NCBI GenBank assembly: GCA_002682825.1
Contig: NOKP01000004.1
Span: forward strand, 1,733,607 to 1,797,606
Reading direction: 5' to 3'
DNA: 64,000 bases
Source of the DNA: Neonectria sp. B-13
Lineage: Eukaryota > Ascomycota > Sordariomycetes > Hypocreales > Nectriaceae
Under the pieces are notes generated by a model that searched no databases, was not told the origin of the DNA, and was given only the letters and a program-made list of their open reading frames with translations. The position numbers were made by a program, and so were the translations under genes. The number at the start of each line of letters is the position of its first letter. Within the stretch, counting starts at the first letter, position 1. Of this stretch, positions 46,154 through 59,235 are shown piece by piece.

Positions 46154-48227
46154 TCAAAACAGCGGTCGAGTCGATCCGGTGGGGAGTGTAAGGCTTCGCT
46201 TCCGTTTGTGTCCCTCTCTCCCGCTTAAAAGGTGCCTGTGGCTTTCAGCACGTGCCTGATCATGGTGCTCCATGTTCCCCTGAAGAGCTTGGGAGAAGTC
46301 GCTTGGTGGAGCCATTGGAGCGCTCATCTGCGCCTCCTGCATGTTCGACTTAGGGTCTGATGACCTTGGCACAGAGAACTCTGTCGGGGCGGCCAACGGT
46401 GCAGATGGATAGCTCGTTGTGTATGAAGGAGTGCTGTATGGGGTCGATGTGGGTGTGGAGCGAGGTTGGCTCGAAGGACTGTGACTCTGCACCTCGGAGC
46501 CAGCAGTGCGATAGTGGTCGCGTGGGTCGACGTTCAGCGGCAGCGTTGCCGTCGATGCCCGAAGACGAGATCCGTTATGTGGAGAAGGCATGGCCGAATA
46601 GCTCATACCGGCCGGTGGGTGTGCCGAGTTATCTAGAGTAATCTCATTAGCCCTGAAACTTTGACTGCCGGCTATGATGTACTTACTGTGGTATGATGCT
46701 GAATCATAGGCACCCATGTGGCCAGGTTGGTACATCGATGGATTCCGTTCACTCAAGTTCGAGCCCGTATCCGACCCTCGATAGTTCGCATAGTCGATGG
46801 CATCTCCTTTCCAAGCCATGCTTGAGCGCAGCGGTGATTGACCGGACTCGGACCTGGCACGAGAGATGGAATCTCGAAGCTGCGAGGATTGAAGAGGGTG
46901 TGGGCTCTGTCGGTTGGCTTCCATGGGCGACTCTAGTCCATTCTGGCTTCCAAAGGGGTTCGGGGCCCTCACGACACCGTTCATAGGGGCCGAGAAGTGA
47001 CTTCCGTACGGGTATCGATCGTTCGTGGCAGGCGAAATCGGCGACATCATATCAGGGTTACTCATGCTTCCAGCTGGGCCGAAGCCAATGCCTCCAAATC
47101 CTGGGGTCAGACCAGTAGGGGATGAATGGTCGTTCGCTGATGCTCTCCGTACATCCACTATCAATGGCCTGATCATGTGTTGAGCATAGGACTGGGCTCC
47201 AAGGTCACCTGGGGATGGCATGGGTGGTGTCCCGAGCCCATGGACTGCTCCATATGGTGAATGGAGCGCCTGAACGTTATCAAAATCATCCGGAACAGCT
47301 CTCATCTTTATCATTCGGTCGCGGTCGTCGACGTTGAGACGCTTAATCTTAGCACGCCTAGAAGATGTTAGTAAAGACAACAGACTTTGTTCGGTTCTTC
47401 CACGCACCTATTCTGGAACCAGACTTGGACCTGTCGGGGGCTCAGACCAGGAATCTCTCTTGAGAGACGCTCTCGATGAGCAGCATCGGGGTGTGGCTGC
47501 TTAGCAAACTCGCTCATGAGGAATCGAGTTTGCTGGTGGGTGAGTCTAGTTGCCGTCAGTAATTACCCTTGAAGCCTCGTGGTGGGCTATCGTACCTAAA
47601 CCGTTTCATCTTTCGACGAGCGGCGGTCCGCTCTGCCGCGGTTTGAGAGGAGTGTTCCCCTTCCCCATCCAACACATCTTCTTCGTCAAAGTCATCTTCC
47701 TCATCACTCTTCGCAGAAGGGAACCTATCACTATGCCCATTCTGGTTGGCAGAAGTCTGTGACAGGCAAGGACTCAAACTGTTTGTTCCCAAGGGTTGGC
47801 TGCTAACACATTGAGGCTTGTCTTGGACCGAGCCAGCGATCATCAAGCCATGCACCCCGCTTTGGGTCTCTGAAGGGTTAGAGACTGGCGACGGGTGCGT
47901 GTCTTGCCGCACGCCCATCCCTGGGAGCTTGTGAACCTGCGTTGATCTCAACTCTTGCTTGACGTGAATTCCCAGTGCGTTTCTCTCGGATTCGGTGACT
48001 AGACGTGGTTGTGCTCCATCCTGGCAGTTGCTACTCGGTTCAAGAGGCTGTGGAAAGGCGTTCCCGTCGTTTGGGGGGTATTGATTCTGTCCTTGCCATT
48101 CCGATTGGGCCGGCAACGCAGCACCATACGGGCTCGACATGCGTGAAGGGCTTGCTGGCTTGCGGGACGGGTCGTATTTGTTGAAAGGCCAACTGTGGTC
48201 GGTATCACACTGCCTGGTGACGAGCAT
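46154..48227 (-). CDS. Homeobox transcription factor
   Basis: Minus-strand exons 48227-47596, 47545-47408, 47357-46687 and 46632-46154 give 639 aa. The 50-nt introns 1 and 2 have ACTGAC and ACTAAC branch sites and flank the homeodomain: RRKMKRFR, then LTHQQTRFLMSEFAKQPHPD, then LSPRQVQVWFQNR joined to RAKIKRL, residues about 203-262, with the recognition-helix signature WFQNRRAK. The sequence before it is acidic (SDEEDDFDEEDVLDGE) and Ser/Gln-rich; that after it is Ser/Pro/Tyr-rich. The homeodomain sub-type resembles the sordariomycete conidiation regulator Htf1/Hox2, but this is from memory and no symbol is assigned. The third intron (46633-46686, GTAAGT...CTAG, 54 nt) is a multiple of three without a stop and might be retained. 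The first true ATG in frame is at 48225-48227. About 9.5 kb without a gene lies upstream. Confidence 0.85.
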
Positions 48228-51200
48228 TTGGACGGGATGATGACTTTGGCTGGGGAGGTGACGGGCTCTTCGTAAACTGAAGAGAGAATGTCGGGTGTTT
48301 GCCGTGGCTAAAGGCTGAAACAACACAGTGCAGATATGGATATACAGGCCGCGAAAACAGCCGGCCACGCAGTTGCAGTGCGGAGGTTCAAGATTGAGGG
48401 GAGAAATGTCGTCGAGAATCCCTCTTGCAGTAGTCGTCTCTTGAGGGATAACGAAACACGGTTGGGTCTGGCGTGGCGAATATCAAACAATATTAAATAA
48501 ACAAAACAGTCGGAATCTCAACAGGGAAGCAACACTCGTGGAAGTCTGGCTGTGTCGGCTGAAAGGCAGTGGTTGAGGGATGAAAGATGAAGCGAAAGCT
48601 GATCGAGGACAACGAGTGAAGTCTCAAGAGCACTGTGAGAAGAAAAAGTCAAGGTGCAAATAGCATCTCAGGAACAAGCAACCAGCTTGAGTTCAAGAGG
48701 AGAAAGGATTCGGATCTCCATTGACACCAAAGAAGTAGGGTCGAGATCATATATGGGACGGGATCGAAGGTTCAAAGGAGGAGGTACAACGTTTCTTTGG
48801 TGGGGTCTGATCGACTGCATGCCCTGGGCAGCATCCACAGCTGGGAATGCCCATGCTTGGTGGTGTGAACATGGTCATCATCCTTCGGCAGACCCTGGTC
48901 GCGTATACGGCAGAAGGGTGATTAATTCCAACGAGGGTGAGGGAAGAGGGCTCGAGACAAGATCCTGACAGCGAGCCCCGGGGCATGCACAAGCAGAAGA
49001 AACGGCGGCGACATAAGTGGGGGGTGTGGCTGTTGTGAGTTGTGACTTGTGGACTTGTGGTGTTGTGGGTGTTGTGGTGTCGTGGAACTTGGCGGAGCTG
49101 CGCGGGTGGCCCGGTGCACGTTTTGAGGCCTGTCGGTGCCGCACCTTCACGGGCCACAGGCCAGGGCGGGCCTATCGCATTCCCATATCACCACACCCTC
49201 CTCCCCTTCCCCCTTCCCCTTCTCTTTCCCCCTCCCCAGTTCCGAGCCAGTGCCTGCTGAGCCACATGGGCCTGAGACCTATCGAGAGATGAGGACGACG
49301 CAAACCGGCCGTGGCCCAGAAGCTACATCGTTGATCCCAGGTGACGGAGGCCACGGCCGTCGCTACTCCGGAGTCCGCGATGGCGAGGGTCGAGCGACGA
49401 GCGGCTGCGGAGACCGGCCCGTTGTCCTTGAGGGGCAAGAATGAAAGACAATCTCGTGGAGACGAAGCGATCGGGTGGTCTCTTTGGGAATACAGCAGCA
49501 CGCCCTCAAGATGCAAGGTACTACACGTAGATGTGAGAAGATTGCGGGTGGCGCACAAGTCGGCCATGGACCATGGTCCTCGCGCCAACACAGGCACATC
49601 GATCAAAGCCGGCCACAACATGAGAGCACGGCCAAGCAAGCAAGGTTCGCCAGCCCACAACATGGAGACAGCATCTCGGTTGGGACATCTGTTTATGTGA
49701 CCATTGGTCCTTCATTACATTAGCTCTGTGTTGACCCCACGGTTGAGCGCATGTTACGCATGACCGTTGTTGAGACTTGTCTGGCATCAAGCCAATGACA
49801 AGCTGATGGGCGTTCCAAACTGGACGGCTATGTCGAGAGTGCGAAAACGCGCACAAAGGAACTCTGGCAGTCACCTGGATCTTGGGGTGTGGGTATACTA
49901 TGCACATAAAATCGGCATATTGACATAAGACGAGAAGCAGGGGAAGCTCCAGCGGTTGGGGTGGGTGGGGGATTGCTCAAGGCGCCATGGATGGTGCAGA
50001 GAAGATGCTCTACCAACAGCCAGACTATCCGAGGCACTGCCATGGAGGCCAACCATGGACCATACGTACTTTGTAAAGCAGAAGAACGGGCCATGGGCGT
50101 TGGGAACGTCTCATGGAGGATCTTCGCCTTCCCTGCGAGCGAGATTTAGAGCGAGGGTACGGAGAAGTGATGTGGTGACCGGGACCTACCTAGGCTGAGA
50201 AGGGAGGCGGGGCCGCGAGGTGAAGCAAGTGTCTTGACGTCGTACTTGAGTACGTACGTGCTTCGTGCGGAGTGTTCGTTAGGTGCATGACAGAACATGA
50301 CAGAGGCCATCGATGAGATGCTATCGACCGCCGAGTGGCAACCGAAGTGGGCGATTGAGAAGAGGCCCAGGCGTACAGCTAGCAGTTGCAGGTGGCATTC
50401 ACGTCGCTCCCGCAATCCCGTTGCGCGTTTGGATCATCAGAAACCGTTTCGACTCCCTGTCTTCCGTTCTGGCGATGGATGGGGACTGCGGCCATGTTTT
50501 GTTTGCAGTCCTGAATCCTGATCTTCGTACTGTGGATACGCAAGCTCTCCATGACATGAGTCGAGACCGCTGCCAAGAGTTCTCTCAACAGATGAGACGG
50601 ACGGCACTTGAAAGCCAGGGTCGAGATGATGTCCCCGATGCCGCCCCGTACGTAGGGCCGATGGACATGTGGGCGTCGACGGACCGCGTCGTCGCGCGCG
50701 TGGCTGAGGCCGGGGGTGTGATCGGTGGCGTGCCGGCAGTGGTTGTTGGCAGTACGTACGAAGTAGTATTCGTAGGAATTGCTGAGTTGACCCGCAAACC
50801 TGCAACTATTGACGGCTTACAGGCAGCCCGACCCAACATAATCCAGCCTGCTTCGTCCGTACAAGGACAGAGGTAGCAAACCAAGCATTGCTGGAAAGTC
50901 AAATTGGGGGCTAGTTTAGCTATGCGCCCGCGGAAGAAGCAAGGCCCAACAAAGCCACGCCATCGAGAGACGGATCCGACTTCGTATAATGTATCATTAG
51001 AAAAGGACAGAGAGAAGGATCACTGGATACACCACCACAGTCGCGTTGGTCGGTGGGAGGTTTCGGCGAAGGAGCGAAGGAGCGAAGGTGCGAAGGTGCC
51101 GTCGGCTGAATCTAGTATGCGTCCTGAGTCCAGTATCCGGCCTGGTACAACACCAACAGCTCATCAAGTTTGTTTTCTCAAGATGGCCTTGAGTCTAGTC

Positions 51201-54200
51201 CTTGTTGCTTTTTGTTGCGGTGGCGCGGCTAGGTGCGTAGTAGTAGGCAATGTACGTAAGGTAGTAAGTTGTGAACTTGTGTGCAGCTACTAGGTAGATA
51301 GATCAGTGCACTTTCGTCGCAGCCGGAAGTGATAATTCGACTGCAGAGCAAACAGCTGCGAAAACGGAAAGAGTAAACGTCGATCTTTGGGTTAGCTGCC
51401 GTTCCAATGCCGCTCTCATGCCGCCTTCCCTCCTCATCACACACCCGGTCGCACCTGCGGGAGCGCAGCACGCACTTCGCAGTGCGCCTGCAGGTGGGCT
51501 TGATGTGCTTCTTCTCATCTCACTCACTCACTCACTCGCTACCTCACACGTACGGAATTCCGTGCTTCGAGCACTCTCAGCTCTTCGCCTGCGGATGACG
51601 CCGCTAGGATCAAGGATCGGGTAGACCCAGCCTCGGGTTTCATCACTCAGCGGGCCCGCGGGGCGCTGCTTACCTCGCAAGCCTCAATACCAGTTTCTCC
51701 GAGTTTGGCGCCTCCCCCTCTGAACCTTGAGACTCAATTGTGGCAACGCCCGTGATGACGCCCACATCCCATGATCCCTTGACCCTCGTGCAACGAGATG
51801 GGTCCAACTCCGACTTCCATCAACCGTCATCCATGCCCGCGTTATCCATCGTCCCCCGTCCCCGAACCCGAGAGGCGAAGGAGGAGGCAGAGTAGAATCA
51901 GATGCGGAGCCACTGAGCCAGCGACCGGGTCTCCAACAGCATTACTACCAAAAATGGCACAGCAACTCCGGTCCTCTCAGGCTCGCAGGCGCTGGTCGGT
52001 CCCGCAGTCGGTCGTCTCTCTCGGTCTCCCCCCAGCATCCGTAACCATTGCTGTCGCGGCATATGTATCGATTGTGGACCTAGATAACATTATCGACGAG
52101 TCCTTCATTTCTCACCTTAACCGGCCTTCGAATAGGGAGTCCTCTCCAACCGATGTCGCTGTCCAGACGATGCGGGTTGTATGGGCACTCAACGAGTCAG
52201 CATCCCTTAACCAAGCCTCGCCTCGTTAATTACCATTGACTCAAGTCCCCGGCTGTTGGTTCATCTCCTATCCAGTCAGAGCCCCAGATGGTATTCATCC
52301 GATCCTTCCTCTCTGTGTCGAGTGCGGATAGGGGACTCTGGGCTTCCCGACGATGCGGCATAGTAGTGGGGCTAGAGGATCAGAAGGTTCTGGCCATGTC
52401 GTGCCTCCACAGTCAGCGGGACTTTGAGCAACTGCCAAGGCCGTATTCAAGTGCCTGAGAAGTCCGCTGGGAACATCGTCTAGCGCCAAACGTGGCAACG
52501 GCTCCGGCGCTGATGATGTTGTGGACGATGTTTCTCGCATTGTGTTGGTTTTGGTGCCAGCCGAACACAGTTGCGAGGCGAAACCAAAAGATCCAGATCA
52601 AGAAAAGGCGAGGCGACACAGCACCAACCGTACTGGCTGCGCACTGAACGATGCCGAAGCTTGTGCGCGTCCTACCTGACAAGCCGACAAATATGTTGTG
52701 GTAGCCCCAGAGAAGCGGGCGTCGGGCTGTGCCAGAAGTCGGCAGTCTGCATGTCACCATACACACCCGTATAAACGCTTATTGATGTGATAAGATGTCT
52801 CTTTCTCGGTGACACGGGTCCATTGAGCCACGTTGTATGGAGGCGAGGAACACGGCATGAGAGAAATGATGGCGCGAGTGGAACACGGCTACTGGGTGTC
52901 ACCTCTGGATGCCTCACCTGGTCTACTTGGTACGAATCCAAGGCCTCGATTTAAGCCGTCAACCTTGTGTTGCGTGTCCACGAAATTCAACACCTGCAAT
53001 AAGGATGTGCCGGCCAGTTCTAAGCAAGGCTTACAGTCAAGCTCCGAGACATACATTTTGTATAACATGCAATACCTGCCTTCTCAGCTCCAACACGTCC
53101 GTCACTCAAGCCGGTTTCCAAAGAAACAAACTCAAATCTACCGACTTGATCTGCAAGTCCCACTATTATAGCGCCGGTTTGGCAATGTCGTCCATAAACT
53201 TCGATCTTTGGTGACATACTGACACCAGTTAAGCATGTCCATCCGGACCGTCCCATAGCACCTTTTATCGACACGCCCCTGGCTGGCCCCCAGATTTCAG
53301 GAGCGCCTTCTCCGCCCCCAGCTCCGCGATGGCGCGGCTAGTCAAGGCGCTAACGAGCTGCCGGACTGGGCTTCTTGGTTTCATGCATCGCCAATCGTCC
53401 TCAATTCAACTATCAGCTCTAACAAGCAGAATCATCTGGTAGCTTTGATGGGGATTCTTCAGTTAGACTGTAATCCGAAATATGCTATGTCACATCTCAA
53501 TGCTCGGCAATTGATGAGTCTCCCTTGCGTTGGGCCTACATGGTCCACCTACACCTCCCCGGTCGGCCCTCTTCGCTAAAGCAGGTACCATGGGGGATCC
53601 TGGATGGCCAATTGGGGGAATTTTGAAGAAGTGGGAGAAGAAAATTGGCCAAAACCCCGGCATTCTCGACGTTAGGGACAGGGTAAATACAATTGCAGGA
53701 GCAATGCAGGGGTATGAGATGGCGTGGGTTGGGCGGCGCACAGTAAGATCTCATTCACGACTCAGACCTCAGACCCTTCAACACACCAGACCTCACCTCA
53801 TCTCACTTGGCTCTCACCCCATGGCTTGCACATTCTCCTCGGCCCCGCTCCCCGGAAGTACGACGATGCAAGACTGTCTGCAAGGCCATGAGTCGCCTTG
53901 TCTGTGCATCGTCTACTTCACGATGCCCCGCAAGCGTACAGCGCCTCGTTGCATCGATGACCTGCAAACTCGGCATTTCTCCTGCTTGCGAAGTGCATGT
54001 TCTTGTCCACAGCCTCTCTAATCCAAGAAATCAGTCACAATCACGGACAAGACAATTACCGGCTCGGCCGAAGCGAAATGGTGGCTGATCCGACTACCAG
54101 GCACCCAGTATGATCTGCGGCGGAAGCTACATCACAAGTCCCAAACCGCGTCATACGGGTCGAATGATCATACCCCCAGAATTCCCGGAGATTCGGGCAA

Positions 54201-57200
54201 CTACCCAGGTCTCCTCACCCCTGGAAAGTGAAATATGTGAGGGGATTCACACCGCTACAATTGTTCTACTGATTATTCATCCTGGCCACAGGTTCTCCTG
54301 GCAACTGCAAGCGCCGGCAGGAACCGTAACAATACGTGATCTGAGAACGCGGGACCTCTCTTGCCAGCATCATTCAAGTGCTGTGCCGTTCGTTCGGCGA
54401 GCGTTTGAGAGGCTCAACATTTATGGTTTTTATGATACGTCTTGGCTACAGTTGGTTTTGGACCATCGCAAAGCGCAAAGTACATGTTTCTCTAACGGCC
54501 GGTGACCCGGATCTATCCACGGTCCCATCGCTCGGGCACTAAGAAACTGGCACGCTCAAGTGCGGCTTCATTCACGCCAGGTCAAAACATCCGTTAAAAC
54601 CTTAGGGGTGAGAAGGTTTCCGACCTTTTTCAAAAGTTCCAGGGCCGATCGGCCAGCAGTATCGCCGAACTACGAGCAGGCGATGAGGAACACGATGCAA
54701 TCGATAATCTCGCAGCGCGCTCTCCAACGTCTCCGGATGAGCCCCGCTCGTTCAAGGGTGTCCCTTACCTCATTCTCCATCTTCCCTGGCAGCATGTTTC
54801 ATCTGTGGGGAGTCTCCAGAATATCCCAAAAAGGGGGTTTGCGAGACCTAATCATCTGATCCACGTCTTGGGGTGTTCGCTGACGGAGGGAGGAACATGA
54901 TGAGTAGCTTCAAACTAACACACTTTCCGAGATTACAGATGCTTGTTTATGCCTTGTTGGCTGCTGCATTCTAACCTGTCCAAAACAACAGGTTACAGAT
55001 GCAGCCAGTACTCGAGAGACATAGAACGTGTGCACCGCAGTCCTTCGTACTTCGTACAGTTGAGCTGATCCAGGATGTTACCTGCGTTCAAGTCCCGCCG
55101 CTACTACCTTGGGTGCTGGGAGATCGGCCCATCATATCTCGATCTCCCACAGAGAATCCCGTCATGTGAATCGAAATGTGCACTTCCCCTTCTCCAATTC
55201 TCGAGAATATCACATCTCAATTCCGCCCTGTTTGCACAGATCATAACACGGTCCACAACTCGGCCATACGCCCAACCCACCAGCTGCCTCCGGCACCACC
55301 ATTGCCCCACTCATCAACCAGGCGAGAACCGAGGACGATCTGGGATTTGACCGTGGCGTCCGGCCAGCTTTCCGGCACTGGGTTGTCTCGGGTCCTATGG
55401 TTAGTGCCAGCATGGGATGCAGCGGCAAATCTATCCCCACCGGCAAGGCAGTGAGTGACTCGCTGGGGTGACTGACATGGTAGTATCCATCTGCGCAGGC
55501 TGCATGGAAGAATGCACGATGCTGCTCGGGCATCAGTTCCAAGCTAGGGAACAATGTGGAAAACAAACAAAGCCATCTGAAGACCCCGAGGGATCCCAAC
55601 TAGAGCCACCTACATTGATTGAGAAGCAAATAGGATGATCTGTGGCGGCATAAACAGAAGTGGGCTGTAACTTGTAAGTCAGTCTTGGCGTTGGTGTTAG
55701 TCTTGGGCACTCAGTTCGGACACTCCAAACACAAGCACAAACAACGCGGAGGCGTCATCAGAATTCTCTACCATCGGAGCTGGCGATGATCAGATCTCGG
55801 ATGCCTGGCTGCCCGAAGCAAGCAAGCATCGAACCATTGTGACGCCGCGATGCAAGCACCCGGGTCCTTGACGCTGCACGTCAACTTGCTAGTCTTGTCA
55901 GCGCCGGAGCAAGTTTGATTGACGGGCCCATCCGCAACCGCGCCACGCATCCTTCAGGCCGCCAGTTTTCTCTCCCTTTTCTCCTCCTACATGCACGGCT
56001 GGCCCTATTGTGGCCACTGTGAGTAATCCTTTGGCGCGTTTACCTCGGGTTTTCATTTCCTCTGCATCTCTGTGGGCGGTGAAGACAGAATCCTTGAGGG
56101 CTCGGGTTCACCGTTGTGGATGGCTCACGCATCATAGCGCGTGTTTTGAAGGCGTTGAAGCTGCGATTTATTGCCAAATGTATAGCAGCATTGGTGTTAT
56201 AGCACAGGGAAGCCGGGGGCGGAACGGGTATCTTGGTCCAGATCTTGCCCAGTTGTAAATCGTGATTGGAGCGAAAGAGAAACAGCTGTATTTCAAACAT
56301 CCGGCTGTCGATCGGGGGAAGTGGGAAGTGCTATTTTTGGCTTCACGTTCGGGGCACCGCCACGTCTATCTAAAACTGTCGCAATATTTCCGGCTCGACG
56401 GAAAATCTCAACGGCGCCGAGTCAATTTCAGGTAAGGATGGGTTGCCAAGACTTCGGTTTCTTTTCTTTTTAACCTGGATTGGGGGAGGCGGACGATCAA
56501 GAACTGACTCCTTGTCTATTACTGCTACCCACTGTCGCCCTGGTGGTGGTGGTCAAAGAGCCGTTTAGTAATTAATCGAAAATATATTTAGCCTTCGTCG
56601 AGGGATCATCCCGCCGCCGTGAGCAGACAACTGTCCGACACAGATTAAATAAACACCGGAATCCTCCAAACTGGTGATCTCGAGTCTGGGCGAAGGACTT
56701 TTGCATACCTTGGGTGACGAAGCTTTGTGCCCACGTGAGGTGTAACCATGCCGAATTGTAACACCATTGCCTCCAACGGCTCGGATTCTCGGCGAGTTGG
56801 TTGGGATCTTGTTTTACGTAGGCGTGGGTTCCGGGTGCATTGGTGTTCTTGGGAATCTAGCCATCCGTTTTGTTTCCATGTGTGGCCCTCCTCATGGGCT
56901 CTGTTTCTTGTAAGATGAACCAACCAACCTCCTTGCTTCCGTAGACTGCAATCACACCGGGAATTCCCTTGGCATACCGAACATCCCGTTCTCTACTTTG
57001 CTGCGCAGATCATTGTTGCCTCTGTTTCATCTTCATGCAACTAACAACCTCAGCCTCCTCTCTTAGCCGTTGGAGGATGCTGATACTAAGGCTCGCGATG
57101 GGGGCTTACTGTACAGTTTAGATCCCCCCCTCGACATGTGGGCAGCAAGACGTTGGCCTCAAAGAGTGGTATTTGAATCGTAAAGATATCATCGTACAGG

Positions 57201-57759
57201 GTAAACGTGCGTCTGCAGTGTCTATTGTTCCTGAAGGGCCTTCTTATTGTACCACGATGACTTGTACATACCAGCCCTATGTGAATACCAGCCCTATGTG
57301 ACTACTATAACCCAAGATGTATTGGCAATGTGTAGCTGTTCCGACGATATCTTGTCTCCGGATCTTGCATGGCGATACGAGTTAATTGAGGTTTGGCAGC
57401 AATTATGTAGTCTACATGCCATTGCACACCTTGGGCTGCTGATGCTAAAGCTTACCCTGGAATCGCGTCAATGTTAAAGAGTAGTACAGTTATCTGGATC
57501 CAATACATAAGTCAATGAGCGTTAAGACATCGAGTGATTTTAGGGCAAACAAGAGCCCATCCACTGAATGGTATTCTGAATAAAGCGATCATCCTATCAT
57601 CCTGAAAGCACCCAAGGTTTACAAATGAGTTTGGTGAATCGGGGTTTTGAACACCGAATTCTTTGGTTGATTGACTAATAAAATGCGCTTTTAAGTGCCT
57701 TGATTTGGAGCATAATCCCATAGCAAACACAGTCCGACTATCTCGCCTAGCTCATCAAA
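48228..57759. other. Long upstream region of the homeobox gene without a supported gene
   Basis: About 9.5 kb were read on both strands without finding a family motif or consistent exon set. The first kilobase probably contains the homeobox leader (a long 5' leader is common for developmental regulators). TG-rich sequence occurs at about 49030-49085 and a 17-bp tandem duplication at 57268-57301. Some open frames (50313-50876 plus, 54110-54505 plus) are long but unrecognised and lack supporting signals; rapidly evolving or non-coding RNA genes cannot be excluded. Confidence 0.5.
57268..57301. repeat. 17-bp tandem duplication
   Basis: ATACCAGCCCTATGTGA occurs twice head to tail, at 57268-57284 and 57285-57301, with no mismatch, so the duplication is recent. 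Confidence 0.85.
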
Positions 57760-58828
57760 TCAATAATCGTAAAAACCCTTGCCACTCTTCTTGCCCATCC
57801 AGCCAGCGTCCACCATCTTCTTCAACAGAACACTTGGTCTGTACTTAGAGTCGGCCGTCTCCTCGTAAAGAACCCTCATGATAGCCAGGCATGTGTCCAA
57901 ACCAATGAAGTCCGCCAGCTGCAGCGGTCCCATGGGAACATTGGTGCCGTTCTTCATGATGGAGTCGATGGAGTCACGGTCACCGACGCCTGTCTCGAGG
58001 CAGATGACGGCCTCGTTGATGTAGGGCATCAAGATCCGGTTGGCCAAGAAGCCAGGCGAGTCTGCCGACACCGAAGTGATTTTGCCCATCTTCTTGCAGA
58101 ACTCGACGGCGGTGTCGAGGGTGTCCTGGCTGGTTTGCAGGCCGCTGATGATCTCAACGCCCTTCTGCACAGGAACGGGGTTCATGAAGTGGGTGGAGAC
58201 GACACGGGAGGAGGCAGAGAGGTCATTGGGGTCGGAGGTGGTGGCCGCAGCGATGCGAGTGATGGAGATGGAGGAGGTGTTGGTGGCCAAAATAGCATGC
58301 TTGGGGCAGATCTGTGCCAGCTTGCTGAAGATGTCGAACTTGAGGCTAGGAATCTCGGGGACGGCCTCGATGACGAAATCAACCGAAGAGAGGTCCTCCA
58401 TCTTGGTGCTGGTGGTCAGAAGTGACCGAGCCTCGTCGGCTTGCTGCTGGGTGAGCCTGGACTTGGACACATCCTTGGCCAACAGCTTATCTGGAAGACG
58501 TCAGTTACGAGCGTGGACGATAAGACACGGAGACCCCGTACCCGCAAAAGCAAGACCCTTCTCCAAGCTTTTCTCAGAGGTATCAATCAGGGTGATTGGC
58601 ACCTTGGCTCTTTGCGCGGCAACAAGGGCAATTCCCAGTCCCTGCGTGGTGGTTAGCTGACTCGGTGCTTCCCCTCGGCATGTGAGTGTGAGAACCGACC
58701 ATTTGACCAGCGCCGATGACGCCCAATTTCTTGACTTCAGCGGCGGCATACTGCCGGGGAGAGGAGCTGAAGCAGCGCACCTGGCGCGCGGCTCCCAATG
58801 ATCTCGTGCGAAGAAGTGAGGCAGCCAT
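57760..58828 (-). CDS. Mitochondrial 3-hydroxyacyl-CoA (3-hydroxybutyryl-CoA) dehydrogenase
   Basis: Minus-strand exons 58828-58700, 58641-58542 and 58490-57760 give 319 aa. The N-terminus (MAASLLRTRSLGAARQVRCF) is Arg/Ser-rich and free of acids, a likely mitochondrial presequence. The Rossmann motif LGVIGAGQMGLGIA spans the first intron, followed by ITLIDTSEKSLEKG, FVIEAVPEI, ILATNTSSISIT, and THFMNPVPVQKGVEII with the catalytic-type His177, then SPGFLANRILMPYINEA and the end GWMGKKSGKGFYDY. The enzyme family oxidises L-3-hydroxyacyl-CoA with NAD in beta-oxidation or short-chain acyl-CoA metabolism. Intron 1 has an unusual donor (GTCGGT) but a good GCTAACC branch and restores the motif exactly; intron 2 is 51 nt with GTACGG donor. 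The gene diverges from TOF1. Confidence 0.92.
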
Positions 58829-59235
58829 TGTTGATGAATGGGGAGAGAGTTGAAAATGGAAACGGGAGGTTGTGTCTCGCTGTAAGTTCCCCATGCGTTC
58901 AAAGACGGAGCGGGTAACCTCGGCATGGGCCGGGGAAACCGCCTAACACCCCGAAGCTGGTTTACTGGAATGCCGAGCCGCCCGCTCTGGACTGCCGTTT
59001 TTATGGTTATCTTATCTTATCCTTATCGGACCCAAGTCCGCACTATCTTATCGGCCGCGTCGCACCCATTAAACACGTCCAGGCTTTACGCGTCTCAACG
59101 CGTGTCCAGGGCCACCAGACGAAACTACGACGAGGCGGGACCATTGGCGCAACGTTTTGAGCCTCGAAACCCGGATGTGAGCCCCACGACATATGATGCT
59201 CACAACAGCAGCCCAGACGCTGTCAATACGCAATC
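58829..59235. promoter_or_regulatory. Shared upstream region of the dehydrogenase gene and TOF1
   Basis: A 407-bp gap between divergent start codons that must hold both promoters. It includes CTTATCTTATCCTTATCGG at about 59008-59026 and a further CTTATCGG at 59046-59053, i.e. several TTATC/GATAA boxes, the core of GATA-factor sites. Whether they are used is unknown. Confidence 0.5.

Noticed and set aside
50313..50876. 187-codon plus-strand frame
   Set aside because: Has an ATG and fair length but no recognisable domain, no leader-like sequence and competing frames of similar length on the other strand; kept out pending transcript evidence.
54110..54505. 131-codon plus-strand frame
   Set aside because: No family resemblance or neighbouring exons; length is within chance expectation for this GC content.
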